Shown: positions 16,060 through 23,883 of the stretch, piece after piece | Position numbering within the stretch: the stretch's first letter is position 1 | How the letters are laid out: every line of letters starts with the position of its first letter | NCBI RefSeq assembly: GCF_001598055.1 | Contig: NZ_CP014844.1 | Span: 1,790,967-1,854,966 of the forward strand | Length of the DNA: 64,000 bases | Reading direction: 5' to 3' | From: Cupriavidus nantongensis | GTDB lineage: Bacteria; Pseudomonadota; Gammaproteobacteria; Burkholderiales; Burkholderiaceae | The notes under the pieces: generated by a model | Seen by the model: the letters and a program-made list of their open reading frames with translations, nothing else | Databases searched by the model: none | What the model was told of the DNA's origin: nothing | Program-made: the position numbers and the translations under genes

Positions 16060-16452
16060 TCACCAGCCGTTGTAGTGCAGCGTGAGGTCAGCGATGACCT
16101 GGCGCCGTTCCAGATCGAGGCCGCCGAAGTCGGACAGCCCCTCGAAGCCGCAACGCTTGAGCATCGCGCCACCCTCGCGGGCGTTGTAGAAGCTCACCAT
16201 CGCGGACAGGAACATGCGTTGACCGCTGCTCAGCACGCCCAGGGCGTCGTTGAGCATCAGCATGTTGGGCCGCAGATCCCACTTGGTGGTGGCACGCTGC
16301 AGACCTTCGCGTGTGCCGTCGCCGAACCACTCGTGGCCGGCGATCTGCGCGCCGCGCTTCCAGGCCTCGAAGAAGGCCTGCGGTGCAGCGTCGAAGTGCG
16401 CCTGTTCCAGCGCCATCTGATCGAGCACGTCTTCGGGCAAAGACAGATTCAT
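16060..16452 (-). CDS. ICE protein of unknown function
   Basis: 130 aa, mostly helical, start MNLSLPEDVLDQMALEQAHFD with AAGGAGTTCTC upstream. Contains GHEWFGDGTREGLQRATTKWD and LSAMVSFYNAREGG; no known motif or membrane segment. It follows the 78-aa gene by only 25 nt and is the one gene of the block without its own leader hairpin, so it is probably translated from the same leader as its neighbour. Confidence 0.72.
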   Translation of the reverse strand: MNLSLPEDVLDQMALEQAHFDAAPQAFFEAWKRGAQIAGHEWFGDGTREGLQRATTKWDLRPNMLMLNDALGVLSSGQRMFLSAMVSFYNAREGGAMLKRCGFEGLSDFGGLDLERRQVIADLTLHYNGW

Positions 16453-16477
16453 GAGAGAACTCCTTGAAGGGTGGGAA

Positions 16478-16714
16478 TCAGGGGTGAGCGCGCTGCGTCC
16501 AGGCATGGGTATCCAGGGCGCGCTGTGCTGCGAGGTGGGTGGGGAAATACTCGACGGACTCCCGCGATACCGGGCCTTCGTCGTCTTGCGTGCCGATGTA
16601 TTGGCCGGCCGCGCTGCGCAGCACCTGTAGCGGCAGACGCTTGCCGGTCCAGGTCAGCGCCAGCGCACCACTGCGCACTGCGGTTGCAGAGGAAGATGCG
16701 GAAGGTTCAGACAT
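16478..16714 (-). CDS. Small ICE protein of unknown function, first gene of its unit
   Basis: 78 aa, start MSEPSASSSATAVRS with AAGGAGCACGGC upstream. Ser/Ala-rich N-terminus and a compact domain LALTWTGKRLPLQVLRSAAGQYIG ending in THLAAQRALDTHAW. Preceded by leader hairpin H12 and repeat copy C. Confidence 0.68.
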   Translation of the reverse strand: MSEPSASSSATAVRSGALALTWTGKRLPLQVLRSAAGQYIGTQDDEGPVSRESVEYFPTHLAAQRALDTHAWTQRAHP

Positions 16715-16734
16715 GCCGTGCTCCTTGGTGGGTC

Positions 16735-16769
16735 GGGGAGCACGCATCCCACAGGGGATGGGGTTCCCC
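16735..16769 (-). promoter_or_regulatory. Leader hairpin H12
   Basis: GGGGA/TCCCC outer and CATCCC/GGGATG inner helices; 20 nt upstream of the ATG at 16714. Confidence 0.7.
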
Positions 16770-16847
16770 TCGGGTGGTTGAGAAAAGTGCATCGTCGCCA
16801 GGCCGGCGAGCGTCCGCGGTGGGCGATGCGAAGCGGACTGGATCGGT

Positions 16848-16920
16848 CAACGCGGCGAACCGCGTTGCAGTCTTGAAGACCGAGACTGCCAGGGCATGCC
16901 GCTGACGACTGTCAGCAACG
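16848..16920 (-). ncRNA. Three-hairpin repeat element, copy C
   Basis: Stems CGCGG/CCGCG (on the minus strand with a UUCG loop), GCAGTC/GACTGC with an 11-nt loop, GCTGAC/GTCAGC with a 4-nt loop. Spacer lengths equal those of copy A. Lies 130-210 nt upstream of the first gene (16714) of its transcription unit. Confidence 0.62.
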
Positions 16921-17493
16921 CATGGGTGAGGATGGGCGCGAAGCATGGCTGCCGTCGCAGGGAAAACCGAATCGCGGACGGCCCGCTTTAGGGCAGGCCC
17001 GCGTCACGGGACAAGGCAAGGACCAGGGCGCCGAAGGCCACGCGGGCCTTCGGCTGGAGAGGAAGGAAAACCACCTGTGGGCTGCGTCAGCGCAGGCCGT
17101 CGTCAAAGCCGTTCGCTGCGTCAGCAATCGCACCCGGCCCGTTTCGTGGCTGGGGCCGGAAACCTTTGGCACGCATACGCGCACAAAGGGAGCCCGTTGT
17201 TCCGCCGGAGGGCACCGGCACGGAATACCCTCGGCCCAAGGGGCCTCCTCACGGCTCGCGCGGCGGCAAGGCGTCAGGAAGCCCCTCGTGGCCGAGGCAA
17301 GGCACACCGATCAAGGGAATGGCGGCGGGCGCGATTCGTGGAGCAATGACCTTCTCGCCCCGTCGCCCGATGGCGGGCAGACGGGGCGCGCACACCGTTG
17401 CAGAAGGAGACGCGCGCTTTGGAGTCCCGCGCGGTGCGGGACGTTTGCCTCGCCGCCAGTGAAGTGGCCGGCGCGGCAGGGGGGAAGCGAGGA
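16921..17493. other. 570-bp gene-free, hairpin-rich region downstream of topB
   Basis: No credible gene. It holds a perfect 10-bp hairpin at 17030-17054 (GCCGAAGGCC/GGCCTTCGGC), a 14-bp hairpin with a single bulge at 17356-17388 (CGCCCCGTC GCCCG / CGGGC GACGGGGCG), and two direct copies of GCTGCGTCAGC (near 17084 and 17122). The structures have no T-run, so they are not simple terminators. Could be a cis-acting or RNA locus. Confidence 0.5.
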
Positions 17494-19509
17494 TCAGGAC
17501 GCCTTGGAGGCAGCGCGCCGCTTGCGCGGTGCGCTGCGCTGGCCCGTCGGGGACTCGATCGGCAACGTGCCCTTGCAGTCCGGGTAGCGCGAGCAGGACC
17601 AGAACGCGCCGCTTTTGCCCGTGCGCTGCTGCATCGGTGCGCCGCACTGCGGGCAGGCCGGCGCCGGCGGCAGCTTGAGCGAGAGCGTTGCGCCGCGGTA
17701 CTGCTGCACGAGCTGGCCGACCCACACGGACTGCTTCTCGATGAAGGTGTCCAGCGCCATCTGGCCGGCCTCGATCATGTCGAGCGCCTGCTCCCACACC
17801 GCCGTGGTGCCGGGGTCGGCGATGGCCGAGGGCACCGCGTCGATGAGCGTGAATGCCGCGTCGGAAGCGCGGACGGCGCGGCCTTTCTTGACCAGGTAGC
17901 CGCGACCGATCAGACCGTTGATGATGTTGGCGCGTGTCGCCTCGGTGCCGATGCCGGTGGTATCTCGCAGCTTCTGTTTCAGGCGCGGGTCGGTCACGAA
18001 CTTGGCGACGGTCTTCATGGCCTTGATCAGCTCGCCCTGCGTGTAGGGTTTGGGCGGCAGCGTCTTCAGCGCCTTGAGATCCACCTTTCCGACCGGGCAG
18101 GACAGGCCCGCATGCAGGGCGGGCAGCACCTGGCTGTGCTGCGCATCCTCGCCACCGGCATCGTCCGGCCCCGGCGTCGCCAGCACCTCACGCCAGCCGA
18201 TGACGGCAATCTGCTTGCCCACGGCCGCCAGCGACTGACTGCCGCACGAGAACTGCGCTACCGTCCGGTCGAACTCATGGTGCGGGAGGAACTGCGCGAG
18301 GTAATGAGCGCGGATCAGCCGGTAGACGGCCAGTTCCTTCTCGTTCATGGCCGACAGGTTGGCGGGCTCCAGCGTCGGGATGATGCCGTGGTGAGCCGAC
18401 ACCTTGCCGTCGTTCCACGCACGCGAACGCTGGTTGCGATCCAGGCGCTCGATCAGCGGCCGCAGGCTGGGGTCGGTCTTGACCAGGCTGTCGAGTACGG
18501 TCGGCACCTCGGCCAGCATGCTCTCGGGCAGGTAGCCCGAATCGGAGCGCGGGTACGTTGTCGCCTTGTGCGTCTCGTACAGCGCCTGGGCAATGTCCAG
18601 CGTCTCCTGCACGTCGAGGCCCAACTGCTTGGAGCACACCTCCTGCAGCGTGCCCAGGTCGAACGGCAGCGGCGGTGCCTCGCGCACGCGCTCGGTGTCC
18701 ACCGACACGACCTGCGCATCGCGTGCCGCGCGAATGCGATCCGCAGCCTGCTGCGCCACCGGCTGCTGAAGGCAGCGACCCGCTGCATCCGTGCTGCCTT
18801 CGGGCGGTATCCAGCTCGCGGTGAAGGATTGGCCGGCATGGGATAGCAGCACATCCACGGCCCAATACGGCATGGAGACGAATCGCGCGATCTCGCGATC
18901 ACGATCCACGACCAACTTCAGCGTCGGCGTCTGCACGCGCCCCACCGACAGCACGCCCGTATAGCCGGCCTGACGCCCCAGCAGTGTGAACAAGCGGCTC
19001 AAGTTCATCCCGATCAGCCAGTCGGCGCGCGATCGGGCGAGTGCGGAGAAATACAGCGGCAGCGTCTCGGCGGACGGCTTGAGCGCACGCAGCGCTTTGC
19101 GGATCGACGCATCGTTGAGCGCCGACAGCCACAGGCGCTGAATCGGCCCGCGGTAGCCGCACAGGTCGATGATCTCGCGGGCGATCATCTCGCCCTCGCG
19201 GTCGGCGTCGGTCGCTATCACCAGCTCGCCCGCCTTGGCGACGAGCTGCTGCACGACCTTGAATTGCGCTGCGGTCGCCGCCTTGGGCTCGACACGCCAA
19301 CGCTCGGGAAGAATGGGCAGTTGCTCGATGGCCCAGCGCTTGTATTGCTCGCCGTAGCCTTCGGGCGGAACCGCCTCCACCAGATGACCGATGCACCAGG
19401 TCACGACGACACCCGCGCCGCTGTAGCAGCCGTTGCCGCGTTGAACGGCACCCAGCACACGGGCGATGTCCTTGCCCTGGGACGGCTTCTCGCACAGGAA
19501 CACGCGCAT
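17494..19509 (-). CDS. topB: DNA topoisomerase III
   Basis: 671-aa type IA topoisomerase that passes single strands and decatenates DNA during ICE processing or replication. TOPRIM domain at the N-terminus (CEKPSQGKD, acidic triad ATDADREGE at 99-107), catalytic Tyr319 in TTYPRSDSGY, and a C-terminal zinc ribbon CPQC...CSRYPDC. Length matches plasmid/ICE TopB. It is followed by the structured gap and preceded by a 294-bp gap containing palindrome copy 1, so it likely has its own promoter. AAGGAGGC precedes the ATG. Confidence 0.96.
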   Translation of the reverse strand: MRVFLCEKPSQGKDIARVLGAVQRGNGCYSGAGVVVTWCIGHLVEAVPPEGYGEQYKRWAIEQLPILPERWRVEPKAATAAQFKVVQQLVAKAGELVIATDADREGEMIAREIIDLCGYRGPIQRLWLSALNDASIRKALRALKPSAETLPLYFSALARSRADWLIGMNLSRLFTLLGRQAGYTGVLSVGRVQTPTLKLVVDRDREIARFVSMPYWAVDVLLSHAGQSFTASWIPPEGSTDAAGRCLQQPVAQQAADRIRAARDAQVVSVDTERVREAPPLPFDLGTLQEVCSKQLGLDVQETLDIAQALYETHKATTYPRSDSGYLPESMLAEVPTVLDSLVKTDPSLRPLIERLDRNQRSRAWNDGKVSAHHGIIPTLEPANLSAMNEKELAVYRLIRAHYLAQFLPHHEFDRTVAQFSCGSQSLAAVGKQIAVIGWREVLATPGPDDAGGEDAQHSQVLPALHAGLSCPVGKVDLKALKTLPPKPYTQGELIKAMKTVAKFVTDPRLKQKLRDTTGIGTEATRANIINGLIGRGYLVKKGRAVRASDAAFTLIDAVPSAIADPGTTAVWEQALDMIEAGQMALDTFIEKQSVWVGQLVQQYRGATLSLKLPPAPACPQCGAPMQQRTGKSGAFWSCSRYPDCKGTLPIESPTGQRSAPRKRRAASKAS

Positions 19510-19716
19510 GAAGCCTCCTTGGAAATGTGCGGTTCATCGGATGGGCGTCAGCTTGGCGGGGCCAGGAGATGCCGGCAGCAAGGAAGTCGATTGATGCAGA
19601 CACCGCTTTGTGATTGGCAGGCGGTTCGTTGCCGCAGCGGTGTGCATAGATCGTAGGAGCTGGCACAGCAAGAGCGTCGTTTCGGGAGGGCGGCTGGAAC
19701 TCCGTGGACGACCTTG

Positions 19717-19739
19717 GAGCTATCCCCTGGGGATAGCTC
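19717..19739. promoter_or_regulatory. Palindromic operator candidate, copy 1 (upstream of topB)
   Basis: Core CTATCCCCTGGGGATAG at 19720-19736, extended here to 11-bp arms. Lies about 210 nt upstream of the topB start in the gap between ssb and topB. Two more copies of the same 17 bp precede the genes starting at 21517 and 22569. Confidence 0.65.
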
Positions 19740-19803
19740 GCTGGTGCATCGCGGGCGTATGACGGTTGCTACAGCCGCCCTCGGGGGAACGGCGATGGGC
19801 GAA

Positions 19804-20187
19804 TTACTGTCCGCCGGCCGGCTTGGCGCTGAGCGCCACCGACTCGATGCGGTACGGCAGGATGCCCACGCGCCGCGCCTCGACCTTGAACGTCACGCGC
19901 TCGTTCTCGTCGGCGTCCTCCCATTCGTCGCGCACGGTGCGGCCCTCGACCAGCACCCGCATACCTTTCTGGTACAGCGTCTTCCAGTGCTCGGCCTCGC
20001 GATGCCACAGTTCCACCGGCGCCCAGAAGCCGCCGCGATCTTCGTACTCGCCGTCCTTCTTCGGGATCGGGTTGTCGAAGTAGACGTTCAGGCGAAGCAG
20101 CCGGCGCGGCTCGTCGTTGCCGTTCGGAAATTCGCGGTAGTCCGGCGCAGAACCGATGTTGCCCTCGCCGACGAAGTGCGTGCTCAT
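19804..20187 (-). CDS. ssb: Single-stranded DNA-binding protein
   Basis: 127-aa SSB: OB fold with STHFVGEGNIGSAPDYREFP, FDNPIPKKDGEYEDRGGFW and GMRVLVEGR, the family strands. The usual acidic DDDIPF tail is absent; it ends VALSAKPAGGQ, as in mobile-element SSBs that may not recruit the host SSB interactome (inference). ATG overlaps the DUF3158 stop (ATGA). In ICEclc, ssb is the last gene of the inrR operon. Confidence 0.93.
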   Translation of the reverse strand: MSTHFVGEGNIGSAPDYREFPNGNDEPRRLLRLNVYFDNPIPKKDGEYEDRGGFWAPVELWHREAEHWKTLYQKGMRVLVEGRTVRDEWEDADENERVTFKVEARRVGILPYRIESVALSAKPAGGQ

Positions 20188-20732
20188 GGTGACTCCTTGG
20201 TGGTGGGTGGAACGGACGCGGTATGCCCGTGGACGCGCCGCAGGTAAGCCGCTTCGGCCTGCGCGGCCTTGTTGGCGCATTCCAGGGCTTGGCGAGAGAT
20301 GCTGTGGGTCAGACTGATCTGCATGTTCAGCACGATGCGCTGCAGTTCGATCGCGTACAGCTCGTCGATCAGCGAGGCCGGCGTCGCGGGGTTGGCCAGC
20401 AGGGCCTCCCACAACGCCACGCCCATGGAGGAACGGTCGAGGTTGCGCCAGCGCAGGAAGGTCGTCCCTGCGCCAGTGGCCTGCTGGGCCAGTTGCACGT
20501 CGAGCAGACTGAATGGATAGGCGCGCGCCTGGGGCAGCACGCGCCGCTGCGCCAGGCCAATCACGTCGTCGCGCAGCGCTGCGCACTGGCTGGCCCAGGT
20601 CTCCAGACTCCCCTTACCCTTAAAAGGCTGTAAAAGGCCTTTTAGGTAGCCTGCGTGTTCCAGCCGCTGGAAGTCCGCCTGTTCCAGCGCCACGAAGCGC
20701 GTGGAGTGGCTGATAGGGGGCGATGCTGTCAT
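20184..20732 (-). CDS. DUF3158 family protein (InrR-like)
   Basis: 182-aa soluble helical protein; MTASPPISHSTRFVALEQADFQRLEHAGYLKGLL is typical of DUF3158. Gene order TIGR03761 - this gene - ssb and its size match inrR, the integrase regulator of ICEclc, which is needed for bistable integrase expression. Both ends overlap neighbours by ATGA. Assignment to inrR is by synteny and size, not by sequence comparison. Confidence 0.82.
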   Translation of the reverse strand: MTASPPISHSTRFVALEQADFQRLEHAGYLKGLLQPFKGKGSLETWASQCAALRDDVIGLAQRRVLPQARAYPFSLLDVQLAQQATGAGTTFLRWRNLDRSSMGVALWEALLANPATPASLIDELYAIELQRIVLNMQISLTHSISRQALECANKAAQAEAAYLRRVHGHTASVPPTTKESP

Positions 20733-21517
20733 GCGCCAGCACCCTCATCGCCCGCCGCACCATCGGCTGCGCCACCCGTGGAAGCCTGCGCATCGGGCAC
20801 GATGGCAGGCGCAGCAGGCGGCGTGCCGGGCTTGTTCGTCCGCCGCGCGATGGGTGGCGCGAAGCGCGAGCGGCGCGTGCCTTCCAGCACGTCCTGCGGC
20901 AACTCGCCGAACTTCTCCAGCGCCGCTCGCGCCGCCGCGTTCTTCGCCGCGAAGTCGTCGCGCGTCGTGCCCGAGTAGCGGTACTGCTGGGCCAGCGAGA
21001 ACAGGCTGCGCAGCGCGTGCGCACCATCATTGAGCCAGCGCTCCAAGGTGCTGCGGTCGATCAGCGCCGTGTGGTGCGCCAGGATGAGTTTGCGTGCCAG
21101 GTCGTCGTAGTCGGCCAGCAGATACACCGCCATGAAGCCGAGCTGGGCGTTCACGAACAGCGGCAGCTTCACCGGCTGCACGTTCATGTTCTCGCCCAGC
21201 GACAGCGCCGATGGCACGTCGGCCAAGGCCTGATCCACCTGGTCGCGCAGGGTCTGCAGACGGGTCTTGGTGTCGGCGAGCTTGTCCTCGATCCGCAACA
21301 TCCACCAGTCCGAGTACGGGTCGTCCTGCTCGGCGCCGCGCTTCATCTTGTTCATGGCGCCGATGAAGCCGTTGAGACCGATGATGCCGGGGCGCCCCTC
21401 GGTCGGCGCGCGGCCGTGCCAGATGCGCGAAGCGTGGTGCGTGTGCAGCGTCAGCGACATCGCGCTGCGCAGCGATCCGAGATTCAGTTGCAGGGGTTCT
21501 GTGCGTTCGTTGGCCAT
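20729..21517 (-). CDS. ICE protein, PFL_4669 (TIGR03761) family
   Basis: 262 aa. TIGR03761 signature region LHTHHASRIWHGRAPTEGRPGIIGLNGFIGAMNKM, then an all-helical body with ADYDDLARKLILAHHTALIDRSTLERWL, and a Pro/Ala/Gly-rich tail. Found only in ICEs of this class; function unknown. First gene of a three-gene operon with DUF3158 and ssb. Palindrome copy 2 lies about 120 nt upstream. Confidence 0.88.
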   Translation of the reverse strand: MANERTEPLQLNLGSLRSAMSLTLHTHHASRIWHGRAPTEGRPGIIGLNGFIGAMNKMKRGAEQDDPYSDWWMLRIEDKLADTKTRLQTLRDQVDQALADVPSALSLGENMNVQPVKLPLFVNAQLGFMAVYLLADYDDLARKLILAHHTALIDRSTLERWLNDGAHALRSLFSLAQQYRYSGTTRDDFAAKNAAARAALEKFGELPQDVLEGTRRSRFAPPIARRTNKPGTPPAAPAIVPDAQASTGGAADGAAGDEGAGA

Positions 21518-21637
21518 GGGAGCGACTCGCGGTGAATTGGCGAGTCGCCAGCATCGGCATCGGCCGGAAGGCTGTCAGTCAACAAACCGCAGCCCATGCG
21601 CGCCCGGTTTGTTCCGCGCGGAAGGCTGTGTGTGCCG

Positions 21638-21656
21638 GCTATCCCCTGGGGATAGC
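21638..21656. promoter_or_regulatory. Palindromic operator candidate, copy 2 (upstream of TIGR03761-DUF3158-ssb)
   Basis: GCTATCCCC T GGGGATAGC; core identical to copies 1 and 3. Placed 121-139 nt upstream of the ATG at 21517, the position of the inrR-operon promoter in ICEclc-type elements. Confidence 0.68.
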
Positions 21657-21705
21657 TCGGCGGATGTGTTCGCGGCTCGCGCGGAGGTGAGACCGCGTTG
21701 CGGGG

Positions 21706-22569
21706 CTATGCTTCGCGAGGTCTGTACCAGGCGGCCCGTTGCCCCTCCACCTCACGGTAGCGAAGCTCGAACAGGCGGCACTCATGCACCACCTGCCGCC
21801 AACTGCTGCAGCCGTACTTGGCTGGAAGCTGCTCGGGATGCCGGTCCGCGATCCAGCGGCCAGCGGCGGCGATGGGTGTCCAGCCCTCGACGGCCAACTG
21901 CGCGGCGGCCTCGCGCAGCGCGCGGACGATGCCGGCGGCCGGCCAGTCCACCGTGCCGTCCGGCGCGATGCCATTGACCACCAGGTCGTGGAACACATCC
22001 GACGGGACGAACTCCGCTGCCAGGCGCCGCGCCTGATCCATGTGCTCGGCCCAGCCGCGCAGCTGCTCGAAGTGTTGATCGATGCGCGTGTAGGCGGAAC
22101 CGAGTTCGTCCTGTGCAACGCGGCACCCGTCCACGGTCCATAGATCGTGCTGATCGATGAAGTGGTGCACCAGAGTGTTGCGCAGCGATACCAGGTCTTT
22201 GAGGTCGGCCTGGGTGTTGGCGTAGTCCTGCGCAGACAGGCTCAGTTGCACGCGCGTGCGAAAGGAAATCACGTCGCCGGGAAGAGCGTCGTCGCGTTCC
22301 TCGCCGCCATTTCCATCGGTGACGACATACGAACCAAACAGTTGTCCGACCAACGTGCCCAGGGTCTTGGTCGCGGCATCTTCAATCCGCGCTGCGCGAA
22401 TGGCCTCCAGCGAATGCGCCGGGCCTGAAATCTCGTGGTGGGCCACGATGGCTTTCATGAGGCGCTCGTATTGTTGAAGGCGCAACAGGCATCTGCCCAG
22501 CAAGCGCTGAACGTCTCGCTGCAGTGGTTGCAGTACGTTTGTGACGGGGGAAGTCGTCATGTCCATCAT
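21706..22569 (-). CDS. OST-HTH/LOTUS domain protein of the ICE
   Basis: About 287 aa. N-terminal helical region, middle block DLVSLRNTLVHHFIDQHDLW (HEPN-like RNxxxH pattern), C-terminal OST-HTH-type winged helix (EGWTPIAAAGRWIADRHPEQLPAKYGCSSWRQVVHECRL split over two segments). LOTUS domains elsewhere bind RNA or G-quadruplexes; the HEPN-like motif hints at RNase activity, but this is unproven. Start uncertain: ATGs at 22569, 22566 and 22560 all have weak ribosome sites. Preceded by palindrome copy 3. Confidence 0.78.
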   Translation of the reverse strand: MMDMTTSPVTNVLQPLQRDVQRLLGRCLLRLQQYERLMKAIVAHHEISGPAHSLEAIRAARIEDAATKTLGTLVGQLFGSYVVTDGNGGEERDDALPGDVISFRTRVQLSLSAQDYANTQADLKDLVSLRNTLVHHFIDQHDLWTVDGCRVAQDELGSAYTRIDQHFEQLRGWAEHMDQARRLAAEFVPSDVFHDLVVNGIAPDGTVDWPAAGIVRALREAAAQLAVEGWTPIAAAGRWIADRHPEQLPAKYGCSSWRQVVHECRLFELRYREVEGQRAAWYRPREA

Positions 22570-22673
22570 CGGCCGGGCTCGTGCGTGGCTGTCCTCGTCT
22601 GATTCACAGGCGACAGTTTCGCCTGTCGTTCGGCGGGCGACAATTGAGCGCGGCGGAAAGGCGTCTGTTCCAG

Positions 22674-22690
22674 CTATCCCCTGGGGATAG
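22674..22690. promoter_or_regulatory. Palindromic operator candidate, copy 3 (upstream of the OST-HTH gene)
   Basis: CTATCCCCTGGGGATAG, identical to the core of copies 1 and 2; 105-121 nt upstream of the likely start at 22569 and 6 nt from the stop of the STY4528 gene. Confidence 0.68.
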
Positions 22691-22696
22691 TCAACA

Positions 22697-23881
22697 TCAG
22701 CGATCACGCAAGGCTTCTCGGAGCTGTGCCAGGTAGGCACGTGCCACCTCGGGGTCAGCCGCACGGGATGCCGGTGGTGACGATGGCGGGGACGCTGGCG
22801 CCGCCGATGCACTTTCTCCGGCCCAGGCCTTGAACTCCCCGCGGATCGCCTTCTGGATGATGCCAAACAGGTAGCCGGCCGGGTTGCGTACCGCGCTGTT
22901 GTGGCAGCGTGCCGCCCACTCGTCGAGAACGGCCTGCCTCTGCGCCTCGTCCACCTGCTGCAGCGCCACCAGCGCGCCGGCCTGCTGCTCGTCCTTCAAG
23001 CGCAGGAAACGCTCGGGTAGCCGCAGGTTCTGCAAGGCCCTCGCGCGCGGTACTGTACGTACTTCATTTATACGATCATTACGTACTGTACGGTCCTCCT
23101 TCGGAATCCGAAGTGAGCCGTCCGGCGCGGGTTTCGGTCCTGCTTCGGATTCCGAAGACGGGCGCGCAGCATTCCGAAGAAGGGCTTCCTGGCCTTCTTC
23201 GGATTCGTGGTCCGCACCCTCCTGTGGATAACCTGGCGTCGTCCAGCCATGCAGCGCCATGCGCTGCGCCAGCACCTGCAAGCGGGTCGGCAATGTGCGG
23301 CCGCTGAGCAGCGGGTCTCCGGCAATCTCCTTGAGCGTGTTCATGCCCACGATCTGTACCGCCTTGGCGGCATGGGTCAGCGCCTGGCTGACCAGGCCGA
23401 GGTAGTCGGCATCGAGCTGCATCGCCTCGAAGGGCGACAGCGGTTCGTCGTGCAGCACGTAGAGGTTGCCTTGGATGCGGCCGGTCTTCGGGTCGCGCCG
23501 CCGCCGCGCCAGGCTGAGCCAGCGCGTCAGCCGCAGCAGCGTCAAGGCGCGCGCCACGGTCTCGTGCGAGGCTTGCGCCGCACAGGGCATGGACGCCAGA
23601 TAGGGGCGGAGCTGGTCGTAGGTGGGAAAGGCGGTCACGCCGTCGTCGTTGAGCTGCAGGCGGAACACCTGCCAGGCGTTGCGCTCCAGCGGCGTCAGGC
23701 GCCGGTCGAGGAACAGCCTGCGCGGCACGCTCTCATGGCGGTTGCCGCTGTAGAGGAAACCGTCGGCGGCCGGCGCCGTGCCCTGCGCCGGTTCCTTCGG
23801 CTCAAGGTGCCGCAGCGCCTCGTCGAACAACGCCGACAGCGCAACCGGGCCATCGCGCCGTGATACGCTGCCCGTGGTCAT
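22697..23881 (-). CDS. STY4528 family pathogenicity-island replication protein
   Basis: 394 aa, start MTTGSVSRRDGPVALSALF. Contains the helix-rich wHTH-like block LTPLERNAWQVFRLQLNDDGVTAFPTYDQLRPYLAS, then SHETVARALTLLRLTRWLSL and KTGRIQGNLYVLHDEP, as in plasmid-type replication initiators; the C-terminal part contains LPERFLRLKDEQQ and YLFGIIQKAIRGEF. A lower-GC linker lies at about residues 270-310. Follows the DUF2857 gene by 2 nt, so co-transcribed with it. Confidence 0.85.
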   Translation of the reverse strand: MTTGSVSRRDGPVALSALFDEALRHLEPKEPAQGTAPAADGFLYSGNRHESVPRRLFLDRRLTPLERNAWQVFRLQLNDDGVTAFPTYDQLRPYLASMPCAAQASHETVARALTLLRLTRWLSLARRRRDPKTGRIQGNLYVLHDEPLSPFEAMQLDADYLGLVSQALTHAAKAVQIVGMNTLKEIAGDPLLSGRTLPTRLQVLAQRMALHGWTTPGYPQEGADHESEEGQEALLRNAARPSSESEAGPKPAPDGSLRIPKEDRTVRNDRINEVRTVPRARALQNLRLPERFLRLKDEQQAGALVALQQVDEAQRQAVLDEWAARCHNSAVRNPAGYLFGIIQKAIRGEFKAWAGESASAAPASPPSSPPASRAADPEVARAYLAQLREALRDR

Positions 23882-23883
23882 GG

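Noticed and set aside
7779..16769. Repeated hairpins as a CRISPR array
   Set aside because: The stems differ in sequence, are separated by whole genes and show no constant repeat/spacer pattern.
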